Below, one piece after another: positions 1 to 9,048 of a stretch of DNA of 64,000 nucleotides. The first letter of the stretch is position 1. Every line of letters starts with the position of its first letter. Below the pieces are notes generated by a model. It was not told the DNA's origin. It saw only the letters and a program-made list of their open reading frames with translations, and searched no databases. The position numbers and the translations under genes were made by a program. Origin of the DNA: JALZKA01 sp963786495 (lineage in GTDB: Bacteria; Actinomycetota; Thermoleophilia; Solirubrobacterales; 70-9); the NCBI GenBank assembly GCA_963786495.1, contig CAWAZL010000002.1:992001-1056000 (forward strand). The letters run 5' to 3'.

Positions 1-2
1 AC

Positions 3-482
3 GAGTACGGGCCCGCGGCCGATTTCCTCGGCGAGCGCCGGGTCGAGCGACACCCCGCGCACGTCACCTACGTCCGCAACGACTCGATGGACTTTGCCGA
101 GTTCGGAACGAAGGCTGACGGCGCCTACTGGGTGCGCGGCGTCAAGACAGCGGGCGACGGGCTCGGCACGATCGACGCCTTCTCTCACGGCTTCGGCGTC
201 GCTGACGACCAGGCGGGCGCGGCGCAAACGTCCCTTGGCGTCCTGACCGGCGGCTTGATCCCGGCGCTTGCGTTCGAGCGCCAGTCCGTCGCGGTGGCCC
301 CCGGCGCCTCGGCGCCCGAGGCCGACGAGCTCGAGCTCGACGCCCAGAACGTCGCGCGGATCAAGGTCTACGTGAAGCAGGCGCGCCTGAGCTGCGATCC
401 GGACATCACCTATACGGGGGATGGCCCGCTCGAAGTGAGGCTCGTTGGATGCCCCGGCGCACCGCTCCAGCTCACGCCCTAG
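3..482 (+). CDS. Unrecognised protein, C-terminal part
   Basis: The reading frame is already open at the left edge, so only the last 159 codons are visible and the true start lies outside the window. The visible part has no obvious membrane segment. It contains two cysteines near the end (LSCDPD and VGCPG), which could form a disulphide in an exported protein, and an aromatic-rich stretch GAYWVRGV about 40 residues in. An internal ATG at position 87 is not a convincing start because codon use and sequence character continue upstream of it. I do not recognise the family and assign no function. The gene stops at 480-482 and is followed by a long non-coding gap. Confidence 0.6.
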   Translation, partial: EYGPAADFLGERRVERHPAHVTYVRNDSMDFAEFGTKADGAYWVRGVKTAGDGLGTIDAFSHGFGVADDQAGAAQTSLGVLTGGLIPALAFERQSVAVAPGASAPEADELELDAQNVARIKVYVKQARLSCDPDITYTGDGPLEVRLVGCPGAPLQLTP

Positions 483-808
483 CGCGTAGTTTCGCTGCAA
501 ATCGCCGCATTTTTTCGAGTACGTAGAAACCCGCAACGAAGTTAGGGGAACTCCCCGATGCGCGGAGCGCCCAGTTGGCGGAGACTCATCGCGCGAGCGT
601 CCTAGGGTTTTTTGAGGAGAGGGGCTCTGGACCTCAAGGTTCGGTGCGGTCCCGGGGGGACCGGCCGGGCCGGCAGGGCTCACATGGAAGTGGGGGACGA
701 GGCGAGATGGACTTCGCCATGCCTCGAATCGCCTGTAACGCGCAGGACCCTCGCGCCACCAATCAGCGAGGAGTACTGTCCGCAAGACGAGCGATTGGGG
801 AAGCCGTG
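483..808. other. Gap without a confident gene
   Basis: About 325 bases between the partial gene and the next secreted protein. An open frame runs through from 575 but its first 78 codons are arginine/glycine-rich and lack the character of the downstream protein, so they are read as untranslated leader. The GC-rich stretch around 644-680 (cccggggggaccggccgg) could fold into a hairpin. Two T-runs (near 511 and 607) are the only AT-rich spots. No start, tRNA or recognised riboswitch was seen. Confidence 0.4.
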
Positions 809-1690
809 ATGTTGACGAAATGTGCCGGACCTGTGCTTGTAACCGTGGTGTGCCTGGCGATCGCTGCCGCGCCATCCACCGCGAAGCCCATCGGTTCGGA
901 AGGCGGCTTCACCTACGTGAAGAAGTCGAAGACGCTCGCCGACACGACCCCTTCCGACCGAGTTGGAGCGGAGGTCAACGCGAAATGCCCCGACGGCTCT
1001 GAGCCGACGGGTGGTGGCACCTCAGTCTCGAGCAACCCGGCGGGCGCTTTTGTTTCGGCGAGCGGGCCGCGTGGGCAAAGCTGGCGCTCGGGCGCGTGGC
1101 ATTTCGGCCAGCCGAAGGGGACGGTGACGGCGTGGGGAGTCTGCTTCGACGACAAGAGCGAGGTTCGCGTCGCCTCCGCGATCTCGGCGCCCATCAACGG
1201 CGGGGCTTCCTCGACCGGCGCACCGGACTGCGGCACGACAGAATCTGTTTCCGGCGGCGGGGTGCTGCCAAGTGGCGCCCCGGAGGAATGGTGGATCCAC
1301 TTCAGCGCTCCTCGGGACTCGGCCGGCGACCTCGACTCGGAACCCGACGATGAGTGGCGCGCTCAGATCTTCCACCAGCCCACATTTCAGCCCCAGGATG
1401 CACTGTTCGCCTCCGTATGCCTCAAGACCATCAAGCCCAAGTACGAGGCCCAGGGGGTTGCGTTTACCGAAGATCCTCTCGTGACCGCCTCCGTCGAGTG
1501 CCCGAAGCGGAAGTCCGTCGCCGGTGGAGGGCCGGACGTGTCCGGTGCCCCATCGGCAACCCACCTCGTGAAGAGCCAGCCGCTCGATTCCGGCGACAAG
1601 GGCAAGATCCCTGACGACGGCTGGAAGGTGACAGTCTCGAATCCGACGCTGACCGAGATCGACGTCGTCGCGTACGCCGCCTGCGTGTAG
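809..1690 (+). CDS. Secreted protein with three related cysteine modules
   Basis: About 293 residues. The chosen ATG at 809 (a GTG lies immediately before it) begins a clean signal peptide: MLTKC, a hydrophobic core VLVTVVCLAIAA, then an AxA-like end near residue 24. The open frame extends upstream to 575 but that part is not protein-like. The mature protein shows three loosely repeated modules of 70-100 residues. Each starts with a cysteine, has a GGG turn (PTGGGTS, VSGGGVLP, VAGGGPD), a tryptophan-containing strand, and ends on a second cysteine (WGVCFD, FASVCL, YAACV). This pattern suggests disulphide-closed beta domains. The function is unknown; it is probably extracellular. It stands alone, ending just before a membrane-protein gene. 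Confidence 0.7.
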   Translation: MLTKCAGPVLVTVVCLAIAAAPSTAKPIGSEGGFTYVKKSKTLADTTPSDRVGAEVNAKCPDGSEPTGGGTSVSSNPAGAFVSASGPRGQSWRSGAWHFGQPKGTVTAWGVCFDDKSEVRVASAISAPINGGASSTGAPDCGTTESVSGGGVLPSGAPEEWWIHFSAPRDSAGDLDSEPDDEWRAQIFHQPTFQPQDALFASVCLKTIKPKYEAQGVAFTEDPLVTASVECPKRKSVAGGGPDVSGAPSATHLVKSQPLDSGDKGKIPDDGWKVTVSNPTLTEIDVVAYAACV

Positions 1691-1716
1691 CCCCGAGCCA
1701 CTAGCCTCCGGGCCGC

Positions 1717-2169
1717 ATGGAGCTTGCCGAAGCTGGAGCACAGGGCCTGGCCCTCGCCGTCGCCTCGGGCGCGCTTTTCGGCGCCGCCGCCCTTCGCGGC
1801 AACGCGGGCATCGCGCTCTGCGCGCTCGCTGTATTCCTCGGCGCCTTCCTCTACGGCATGTCGCTCACCGACGCCCCCGACACCGACCATCCGGCCTGGC
1901 CGGGCTGGGTGATCGGCGCGCCGGTCGCGGCGCTCGCGTACTTCACGCTCCGTGACGTCGCCTCGGTGGCAGCCCAGCGTGCGGGCGAGGGTGGAGCCGG
2001 CGGGGTCGCGTTCATCATCGCGGTGGCCGCGCTGGCGCTGGCGGGGATCTCGCTGCTCGGACCGGCCGCCTACGTCGGCGTCGTCGCGCTCCTTGCGATC
2101 GTCTACCTCGCGTTCGCGCGCCGCAAGCGCTCGGCCGAAAAGCACGCGGGCCTCCGATCGCTCCGGTGA
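1717..2169 (+). CDS. Four-helix integral membrane protein
   Basis: 150 residues with four hydrophobic segments, at about residues 8-27, 31-48, 64-80 and 93-128 (the last stretch is long enough for two passes). It ends in a basic tail (ARRKRSAEKHAG) that probably lies in the cytoplasm. I recognise no family motif. The stop codon sits in the sequence GTGA, where the GTG is the likely start of the next gene, a metal-dependent phosphodiesterase. The two are therefore probably co-transcribed and translationally coupled. The start at 1717 follows TAGCCT at 1702-1707 by nine bases. No function can be assigned. Confidence 0.65.
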   Translation: MELAEAGAQGLALAVASGALFGAAALRGNAGIALCALAVFLGAFLYGMSLTDAPDTDHPAWPGWVIGAPVAALAYFTLRDVASVAAQRAGEGGAGGVAFIIAVAALALAGISLLGPAAYVGVVALLAIVYLAFARRKRSAEKHAGLRSLR

Positions 2170-3744
2170 CCGACGCCCAAGAAGCTCTGCCTCGTCTTCG
2201 TCGACGCCCTTCGCACCGACAAGCTCCTCGAGACCGTCGAGGCAGGCGACGCGCCCAACCTCGGCGCGCTGATCGAGCGCGGGCACATGATCGAGGACTG
2301 CGTCTCCGCCTTCCCGTCGGTGACGCCGGTCTGCACGTCTGAGATCGCAACCGGCGCCACGGCCGACCGCCACTGGATCCCGGGCATGAACTGGTACCAC
2401 CGGGTCGAGCGGCGCTACGTCGAGTACGGCTCGTCGTTCGAGGCGACGCGCGCGTTCGGGCTCTTCCGAGCCACCTACGACATCGTCTACAACATGAACA
2501 TGGCCCACCTCTCGCACGAGGTGGAGACCTTCTTCGAGACCCTGGGCGACGCCGGCGTGCGCACCGCCTGCACCCCGTTCCTGATCTACCGCGGCCGCAC
2601 CCGCCACGAGGTCTCGCTCGAGGGCCTCTTGAAGCGCGGCGCCGTCGCGGCCGGCTTCCGCCACGCCGTCTACGGGCCGGACGAGCTCTTCTACGGCGAG
2701 CTCTTCGGCTCGCGCCCCGTGCCGTGCAAGCCCACCCTCGCCCGGCCGGGCACCCGCGACGAGTACTCGGCGTGCGTCTCGAAGGAGCTCGTAAAGGACG
2801 ACGCCTACGACTTCCTCCTCTTCAGCCTCCCCGACAACGACCACCACTCCCACCGCTGGGGCCCGGACGCGACGCCCGCGTCGATCGCCCACGCCGACCG
2901 CTGCTTCGGCGAGCTGGTCGAGGCGTGCGGCGGCATGGACTCTTTTCTAGAAACGCACGCGGTGATCATGGTCGCCGACCACGCCCAGACCGACGTGACC
3001 GAGGCGTATGAGCTGATCGCCGAGCTCGAGAAGGAGTGGCGCGTCTTGCAACCCTCGTCGGACACGCCCGAGACGGCCGAGCTCGCCGTCTCGCCTGGCG
3101 CCCGCGCAGGGCAGGTCTACGTGCTGGTCGACGAAGACCGCGAGGCCGCCTGCCACGCCGACATCCGCAAACGCCTGGGCGCCCTTGCGGGCACGGACCT
3201 GGTCGCATGGCTCGCCCGCCCCGACGGCTCGCCGGTCGTCCGCCGCACGGCCGGCTCGCCCGTCGAAAGCGATCCGCGCACCGAGGCGGTCGTCGAGACC
3301 GAGCGCGGCGAGCTTCGCTTCCGCCCCGGCCGCGCCGGCAAGCGCGACCGCCGCGGCCGGCGCTGGCACGTCGACGGCGACCTCGACGCGCTCGCCCTCA
3401 CCGTCGACGGCGCCGCGATCGACAGCGCCACCTACCCCGACGCCCTGGCGCGCCTGTGGTCGGCGCTCGTCAACCCGCACTCCGGCGACGTGATCATCTC
3501 CCTCGCCGAGGGGTACGAGTGCGTCGACTGGGGCCAGACCTCGCACGTGGGCGGAGGAAGCCACGGCTCGCTCCTGGCCTCGGACTCGCTCGCGCCCCTG
3601 GTCCTGGTGGGCTTCGACGAGGACACCGAGGCAAAGCACGAGCAGTGGCGGATCACGGACATCGCGGGCCTCGTCCGCGGGCACTTCGGGCTTGACCTCG
3701 TCGACAACACGCTCGACAACGCCACGAGCATCAAGGTCGCCTGA
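2166..3744 (+). CDS. Alkaline-phosphatase-superfamily phosphodiesterase (one frameshift)
   Basis: Type I phosphodiesterase/nucleotide pyrophosphatase fold. Visible metal-site and nucleophile motifs are an N-terminal VFVDALR (Asp ligand), SVTPVCTSE (threonine nucleophile), VADHAQTD (Asp-His ligands) and SHVGGGSHG near the C-terminus (His ligand). The protein would hydrolyse a phosphodiester or phosphomonoester with two divalent metals; the substrate is not evident. A start at the in-frame ATG 2287 would remove the essential first Asp. The frame is open back to 2170 but has no start codon. A GTG at 2166, overlapping the previous stop as GTGA, enters the correct frame if one base is removed from the CCC at 2176-2178. 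The span of 1579 nt is one more than a multiple of three, which agrees with a single inserted base. About 525 residues after correction. Confidence 0.85.
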
Positions 3745-3747
3745 CGG

Positions 3748-4179
3748 TCAGAGCTGACCGTCGACGAACCCGGCCATCAAAACGAGCATCGCGCCGATCT
3801 CGCTGACGATCAGGGCGATCATGAAGGTGTGGACCGCGCCCATGGACGTGCTCGGGTCGCGGAACTGGTTGTCGGTGTCCCCGCGCCACCCTTGGTACAC
3901 GTAGCCGAGCACCGCGGCCAGGAAGAAGGTAAAGAGGAGTCCAGCGCAGATCAGGTCGACGAGCTCTGACCAGCCGCTGAACTGGACGAAGACCGCCACG
4001 AGAATCAACGCGAAGCTGTAGAGGAGTGCGGCGCGGTGGGCGGTGTCCACGTAGGGATGGGCGAGGTGGGTCGGGGGCGTAGCCATCCCGCGGTACTTCC
4101 AGATCCCGAGGACGAGCGCGAGGACGAACATCGCCCCCGCCGCCAGGATCACAGCCTTCGTGTCGCCCCCGAGCTCCAT
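3748..4179 (-). CDS. Four-helix integral membrane protein
   Basis: 143 residues with four transmembrane segments, at about residues 9-26, 49-66, 72-92 and 115-137. Polar loops between them include a histidine-containing stretch THLAHPYVDTAHR. The helix pattern loosely resembles small hydroxylaminobenzene-mutase-like proteins, but I see no diagnostic motif and treat it as unknown. The ATG is exactly six bases downstream of TAGGAT, consistent with a leaderless transcript. It converges on the phosphodiesterase gene (four bases apart) and diverges from the glycosyltransferase-like gene. Confidence 0.7.
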   Translation of the reverse strand: MELGGDTKAVILAAGAMFVLALVLGIWKYRGMATPPTHLAHPYVDTAHRAALLYSFALILVAVFVQFSGWSELVDLICAGLLFTFFLAAVLGYVYQGWRGDTDNQFRDPSTSMGAVHTFMIALIVSEIGAMLVLMAGFVDGQL

Positions 4180-4185
4180 GGGCGG

Positions 4186-4191
4186 ATCCTA
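4186..4191 (-). promoter_or_regulatory. Candidate leaderless -10 element TAGGAT
   Basis: TAGGAT on the minus strand ends six bases before the ATG at 4179. That is the spacing expected when transcription starts at the start codon. No good -35 hexamer is visible. Confidence 0.45.
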
Positions 4192-4193
4192 TG

Positions 4194-4224
4194 CCCAAAG
4201 GGGTGAGGAAACCACCCCTTTGGG
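4194..4224. repeat. 12-bp perfect inverted repeat with 7-nt loop
   Basis: Arms cccaaaggggtg (4194-4205) and cacccctttggg (4213-4224) around aggaaac. It lies between two divergent genes, so it is not placed as a terminator for either; it could be an operator or a relic of a palindromic repeat. Confidence 0.6.
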
Positions 4225-4271
4225 GTCTTTCACCGCCGCTCCGCTCCCGGAGCAGGAATGATGGCTCGCGC

Positions 4272-5981
4272 ATGAGGCGGGCGCGATTCATCCTGGCGTT
4301 GGTTCTGGTCGGCGGCGCGCTGTTCGCTCCTCCCGCGCACGCGCAGCAGCCGACGGCGCCCGCCGCCTATCCCGACACGCCCGAGTTCTTCTCGGTCTCC
4401 GGCCGCGAGGCATTCGAGATTGCCCGCGAGGAGCCCGAGGTCGCCGAGCTCACGGCCGAGCTGGGGCGGCTGACCACGCGCGAGGAGGTGCGCGACGACG
4501 GGCGCTGGCAGGTCGGCTTCTTCGACTCAGACGACGACGAGGTCGTCCAGGTCCACGTCGACGGCGGCACCGGCGAAGTGCTCGAGACGTGGACCGGGGT
4601 GCAGGTCGCGTGGTCGATGGCGCGCGGATACGCCGGCCAGTTCGGCCACGCGCTGAACGCGCCGTGGGTGTGGATCCCACTCGCGCTCGTCTTCTTCTTC
4701 GGCCTCTTCGACTGGCGAAAGCCGCGGCGGATCGCCCACCTGGACCTGCTGGTGCTCCTGAGCTTCGGGGTGAGCCAGATCTTCTTCGACTCGGGCGACG
4801 TCGGCGTCAGCGCGCCGCTCGCCTACCCGCCGCTCCTCTACCTCCTCGGGCGCATGCTGTGGGTGGGGTTCCGCGGCGGCGGCGAGCCGGGACTGCGGCC
4901 GAGCGCGCCGCGGATGTTCCTGATCGTCGCTTGCCTGTTCGCGATCGCGTTCCGGGTGACGCTGAACGTGACCGACTCGGGCGTGATCGACGTGGGGCTC
5001 GCGGGCGTCGCCGGCGCCGAGCAGATCACCAGCGGCGAGCCGATCTACGGCGAGGGCCGCTTCCCCAAGGACGTGCCGACCGGCGACACCTACGGCCCGG
5101 CGAACTACGCCGCCTACGTGCCGTTCGAGCTCGCGCTGCCGTGGTCGGGCGAGTGGGACGACCTGCCCTCGGCGCACGCGGCCTCGCTCTTCTTCGACAT
5201 CGCGACCGTGTTCGGCCTCTTCATCCTGGGCCTCCGGGCGGGACGAACGCGGGGTCAGACCCCACGCTCGGGGTCAGACCCCACGCGTGAGCTCTGTCCC
5301 CAGCGCCTGGGCCTGATCCTCGCCTTCGCGTGGCTCACCTACCCCTACACCACCTATGCGCTCCAGTCGAACACGAACGACTCGCTCGTCGCGGCGCTCC
5401 TGGTGTGGGGGCTGGTCGCGCTCGGGTCGCCGATCGGGCGCGGCGTCCTGGTCGGCCTCGCGGCGATGGTGAAGTTCGCGCCGCTCGCGCTGGTGCCGCT
5501 CTACGCGGTGGGAAAGCGCGGCCTCTCGGACCGCCTCGACGGCTGGCGGCCGGACTGGCCGGCGCTATGGCCCGTGCTCCTCGCCGGCGGCGCGACGGCG
5601 TTGACGATCGCGCTTCTCCTCATCCACCCGGCCGTCGACCCCGGCCTCGCAACCTTCTACGAGCGCACGGTCGAGAGCCAGCTCGACCGCGACAGCCCGT
5701 TCTCGATCTGGGGCCAGGTCGACGGCGTCGACGCGATCCAGGGGTTCGTGCTCATCCTCGCCGGCATCCTCGCGATCGTCGTCGCGTTCCTACCGGGCCG
5801 GCGGACGACGGCGCAGTTCGCGGCGCTCGCGGCGGCCGTGGTGATCGCTTCGCAACTCGCGGTCGATCACTGGTTCTACCTCTACATACCGTGGTTCTGC
5901 GGGCTGGTGTTCGCGGCGCTGGCGCTTGGCGAGTCGGCGCAACGAGGCGAGGAGCCGAGCGGGTCCGCAGCGCCCGCTTGA
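4272..5981 (+). CDS. GT-C-like membrane glycosyltransferase with PepSY-like N-terminus
   Basis: About 569 residues. The ATG at 4272 starts a signal peptide (RRARFILALVLVGGALFA, cleavage near PAHAQ); the frame upstream to 4191 is not protein-like. Residues 35-115 resemble a PepSY-like domain (a helix followed by VQVHVDGGTGEVLETW). About nine to ten transmembrane segments follow, with a loop containing TYGPANYAAYVPFE and a later TYPYTTYALQSNTNDS, typical of GT87/DUF2029-type polyprenyl-phosphate-sugar transferases. It would transfer a sugar or mannose-like unit outside the membrane; acceptor and donor are unknown. One loop (about residues 327-343) is encoded by two copies of a dispersed palindrome, an in-frame insertion of RGQTPRSGSDPT-type sequence. 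The assignment to the superfamily is moderately sure, the specificity unknown. Confidence 0.7.
   Translation: MRRARFILALVLVGGALFAPPAHAQQPTAPAAYPDTPEFFSVSGREAFEIAREEPEVAELTAELGRLTTREEVRDDGRWQVGFFDSDDDEVVQVHVDGGTGEVLETWTGVQVAWSMARGYAGQFGHALNAPWVWIPLALVFFFGLFDWRKPRRIAHLDLLVLLSFGVSQIFFDSGDVGVSAPLAYPPLLYLLGRMLWVGFRGGGEPGLRPSAPRMFLIVACLFAIAFRVTLNVTDSGVIDVGLAGVAGAEQITSGEPIYGEGRFPKDVPTGDTYGPANYAAYVPFELALPWSGEWDDLPSAHAASLFFDIATVFGLFILGLRAGRTRGQTPRSGSDPTRELCPQRLGLILAFAWLTYPYTTYALQSNTNDSLVAALLVWGLVALGSPIGRGVLVGLAAMVKFAPLALVPLYAVGKRGLSDRLDGWRPDWPALWPVLLAGGATALTIALLLIHPAVDPGLATFYERTVESQLDRDSPFSIWGQVDGVDAIQGFVLILAGILAIVVAFLPGRRTTAQFAALAAAVVIASQLAVDHWFYLYIPWFCGLVFAALALGESAQRGEEPSGSAAPA
5251..5301. repeat. 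Two GGGGTCAGACCCC palindromes plus a partial third, inside a gene
   Basis: Exact copies at 5251-5263 and 5270-5282, with a degenerate relative gctctgtcccc ending at 5301. They sit within the glycosyltransferase-like gene without breaking its frame, in a loop between membrane helices. This is one of seven loci of this repeat family. Confidence 0.85.
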
Positions 5982-6006
5982 CGCCGGCGGCCGCCTCGCG
6001 TACGGT
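5978..6006 (+). promoter_or_regulatory. Promoter TTGACG-17-TACGGT, leaderless
   Basis: TTGACG at 5978-5983 and TACGGT at 6001-6006 are separated by 17 bases. The GTG start of the next gene follows six bases later. The -35 overlaps the stop of the preceding gene. The same layout precedes the gene at 17929. Confidence 0.6.
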
Positions 6007-6012
6007 GGGCGA

Positions 6013-7305
6013 GTGAAGCAAGATCGCAGGGTCACTTTACGCTTCGCGACAGGGGGGCTGGTCGCGTTCGTGCTCGGGTTGTGCGCGGTTTGGCCGGCGA
6101 CCTCGCACGCTGGCGGACCCTCGGTGATTCGCTTCGCCGAGCCTGTCGGCGACGGCGCAGAACCCTGTGCGCAAGCCGATCCCTGCGAGATCTTCCGCGC
6201 CGTCGAGTCGGCCCCGAGTGGCGCCCAGGTGATGCTTGCTCCGGGCACCTATTCCCTCGGCGCAGAGCAGGTGCTCGACGTGCCGATTGGCGTCGCGGTG
6301 CACGCGACCGGCGATGCGACGAACACCACGCTCACCTCCTCGGCCCAGGTCGGGGTCTCGATGCTGGGTCAGGGGACCCTCACCGACGTGACCATCCTCG
6401 GCGTCAACTCTCGAAGCCTGATCGTCTTCGGCGATTCGACTGCGCGCCGCGTGTACGTCCAGAACTCGACGAGCGCCGACTCCGCGTACGCGTGCGTCGG
6501 CTACTACGCCGCTCTGATCACCGACTCGGTCTGCAACGCAACGGGCCAGCTCGGGAGCGCCGTTGTGAACCTCGCGGAGGGCGGCACTTCGGCCCTGACC
6601 CTGCGAAACGTGACTGCAGTCGCGTCGAACGGCGGCCGCGGCATCTGGGCCGTTGCAGCGCCTGGCGATGCGGTCATCACCGCGCGAAACACGATTGCGA
6701 TCGGCGCCCCAGACGTTCGCGCGGACGCCGGCGTCGGCAGCGTGGCCTCGATCGACCTCGACTTCTCGAACTTCTCCGGCTTTGAGGCCGGCGGCGGCGG
6801 GTTTACATCGGTGACCCCGCCCGGCTCCCTCGAGAACCAATCGGCCGAGCCGATCTTCGTCGACGCCGCGAACGGCAACTTCCGCGAGGCGCCCAACTCG
6901 CCCACGATTGACGCGGGCTCAACCGCGGTTGTCGCGCCCACCGACACGGACCTGGACGGCAACGCGCGCATGTTCGGAAACGCGCCGGACATCGGCGCCT
7001 ACGAGTCGCTGTTCGTCGACACCACACCGCCCTCCGTCGAGATCACGAAGGGCCCCAAGAAGCGGACCGCCAAGCGCAAGGCCACCTTCAAGTTCGAAGG
7101 AGCGGACAACGTGACCGATCCGGGAGATCTCGTCATCGAGTGCGCCCTCGACGAGAACAGCGACGAGAAGTTCAAGCCGTGCACGTCACCCCAGACGTAT
7201 AAGCGGCTGAAGCCGGGCAGGCACCAGTTCTTCGTCCGCGCGACCGACGAGGCGGACAACATGAGCGAGCCCGTGAAGTACGGCTGGAAGGTCCTGAAGG
7301 ACTGA
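6013..7305 (+). CDS. Secreted right-handed beta-helix protein
   Basis: About 430 residues from the GTG at 6013, which begins a basic N-terminus and hydrophobic core (GGLVAFVLGLCAVWPATSHA), a signal peptide. The open frame further upstream overlaps the previous gene and is discounted. Residues 30-310 have the short-repeat pattern of parallel beta-helix proteins (repeated T-L-x-N-V-T and SxxxVxNS rungs). They end in the characteristic FREAPNSPTIDAGS and APDIGAYES motifs of secreted polysaccharide-associated helices. A C-terminal domain (about 335-430) starts at DTTPPSVEI and looks like an Ig-like surface domain with two cysteines (IECALDE, FKPCTS). It probably binds or cleaves a polysaccharide, or acts as a surface structural protein. 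The promoter suggests leaderless expression as a single gene. Confidence 0.75.
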   Translation: MKQDRRVTLRFATGGLVAFVLGLCAVWPATSHAGGPSVIRFAEPVGDGAEPCAQADPCEIFRAVESAPSGAQVMLAPGTYSLGAEQVLDVPIGVAVHATGDATNTTLTSSAQVGVSMLGQGTLTDVTILGVNSRSLIVFGDSTARRVYVQNSTSADSAYACVGYYAALITDSVCNATGQLGSAVVNLAEGGTSALTLRNVTAVASNGGRGIWAVAAPGDAVITARNTIAIGAPDVRADAGVGSVASIDLDFSNFSGFEAGGGGFTSVTPPGSLENQSAEPIFVDAANGNFREAPNSPTIDAGSTAVVAPTDTDLDGNARMFGNAPDIGAYESLFVDTTPPSVEITKGPKKRTAKRKATFKFEGADNVTDPGDLVIECALDENSDEKFKPCTSPQTYKRLKPGRHQFFVRATDEADNMSEPVKYGWKVLKD

Positions 7306-7375
7306 GCCGCCAGCCTTAAGGCACTAAGCGGGAGACGCAACCGTAGCTTCCGCAAAGCGCAGCTAGGCGGCTATA

Positions 7376-8819
7376 TCAGCCGCAGACGGTGCTGCTGTTC
7401 ACGTAGAGGAAGCCGTACGCCTCGCTGCCGGGCGGCGTCGGCAGGAACGCTCCGAACGGGCAGAGCTCGCCGGGGTTGTCGACCTTCGGCGTGATCGTCA
7501 GCTTGAACGTCGTGTGGTCTTCAGCGTCCAGCTTGAACGGGTAGCCCGCTCCGAAGGCGTCCGAGGTCACGTTCTTGCCTTCCCGCTTCCAGCGCAACTT
7601 GAAGTTCCCGAGAGGGTCCGAGCGGTCATCAAGCAGGACCTTCTCTTTCCCCGGCGTCGTGTTCTCGACGCGCACGAGGTAGGTCTTGCCCTTTCCCTTC
7701 TTCTCGATCGTGACCTGGCCGCCGTTGATGTCGGGCCCCGTCCTTTTCTTCTTGACCGTGACTTCGAGCGGGACAAATGGCAGGCGCCGCCGCGACTGGT
7801 TGCAGGCCTCGGCCGGCGTGCATTGGTCCAGGTTCCCGTTCCTCTTCGCAACGTTGTCGTGGCTCAGGGCGCCTGAAGCGGAATCGATCCCGTAGTCGCC
7901 GTTGCGGTTCGCGGTGTTGCGGAAGACCGGGTTGTCCGCTTCGACGTTTCGAATCCCGTCGTTCACGGCTTTGAGCACCGTGTTCTTGCTGATGACAGCA
8001 AGCGCGTTGTCGGTGGCGCTGATGCCGAAAAAGCCGCGGCGCGACGTGTTCTTCTTGACGAGCGTGGCGACTGCCCCGCCCGTCACGTTCACGTTGCTGT
8101 TCTCGGAGTTGCGGACGTCGTTCCCGATGACGTCGATGTCGTGGCCGCCGGATACGAGGATGCCGTCCGCCATCGCATCGCTGACGTAGTTGCCTCTCGC
8201 GAGCCCGCCCTCTACCCCTTCGAACTTGATTCCCGAGCGAGCTCCAAGCCCGAAGCCGCCGGTCTCTTCGATCGAGTTCTCGATCGCCTCGTTCTCCGAG
8301 CCGGTAATGAACTCAATCCCGCCTTTGGTCAGCGTGTTGCCTTCCACGGTGACCCCTTCGGATCCGTCCACGAGGACGGTCGGAACCCCGTTCCCCTGGA
8401 TCTTCGAGCGCTTGACGGTCGCGCCGTTGTAGGCGGTGATCGTGATCGGCTCGTACTCCTGGCGGTAGATCTTCATTTTGTCAACGAGAAGGCCGGCTCC
8501 ACCCGAGGCGACGATGCTGTGGCCGAAGCCGCTGAGCGTCCCGTTCCGGATGGCGACGTCCTCGTCGCCGGAAGTCTTCACGGCCACGTACGCCGAATCG
8601 GGATCATCTCCCTGGATCGTGTGGCCGTCGAGGTTGAGAGTGATCCCATCGCCATCGATCTCGAGACCGGTCTCACCGATGTCGCACTTGATGTCCTTCT
8701 TGAGCTTCGTGTCCTTCGTGATGACATCGCCGCAGCCGATCGCGGCCGAAGCGCTGCCGGCGCCCGCTGTGCAAGAGAACGATCAGAGCGACGACCGATG
8801 CGTAGAGCCTGATTCCCAT
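7376..8819 (-). CDS. Secreted beta-helix protein (one frameshift near the signal peptide)
   Basis: The main frame (7376 to 8782) encodes a parallel beta-helix with NosD/pectate-lyase-like rungs (NGTLSGFG, VEGNTLTKGG, VIGNDVRNSENS, NTASRRG-type turns). A C-terminal beta domain follows (about the last 130 residues, ending NSSTVCG). The frame contains GCGDVITKDTKLKKDI upstream of any start codon. In another frame, ATG 8819 starts MGIRLYASVVALIVL, a signal-peptide core. Removing one T near 8775 joins them as VALIVLCTAGAGSASA, a well-formed export signal. The span of 1444 nt is one over a multiple of three, as expected for one inserted base. About 480 residues after correction. It converges with the beta-helix gene at 6013-7305; the gap between holds an imperfect inverted repeat (agccgcc/ggcggct). 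Confidence 0.7.
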
Positions 8820-9048
8820 TTCCCTGCCCCCTTTGTGGACCAGGCCCCACGATACATGCGGCCTTGGGGGGTGCGCTCGATTCCTGCCCCGGGTGGGTCA
8901 ACCCTGAGCTGCCTCGGCCGTCCGCCGATACGTCGAGGTAGGAAGGTCTCTGGGGCGCGCCGAGGGCTCGACCGTGAGATGATCGCGCATCGTCCCAGTC
9001 GACCCAGATCTCGCGCTCCGACAAGCGGCCCTTGCACACGTTCGCGAG

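Noticed and set aside
1387..2892. A 501-codon open frame on the minus strand
   Set aside because: It is antisense to three real genes, lacks domain motifs and is arginine/glycine/alanine-rich, as expected from GC-rich codon shadows.
4194..4224. Rho-independent terminator
   Set aside because: The hairpin lies between divergent genes, upstream of both, so it cannot end either transcript.
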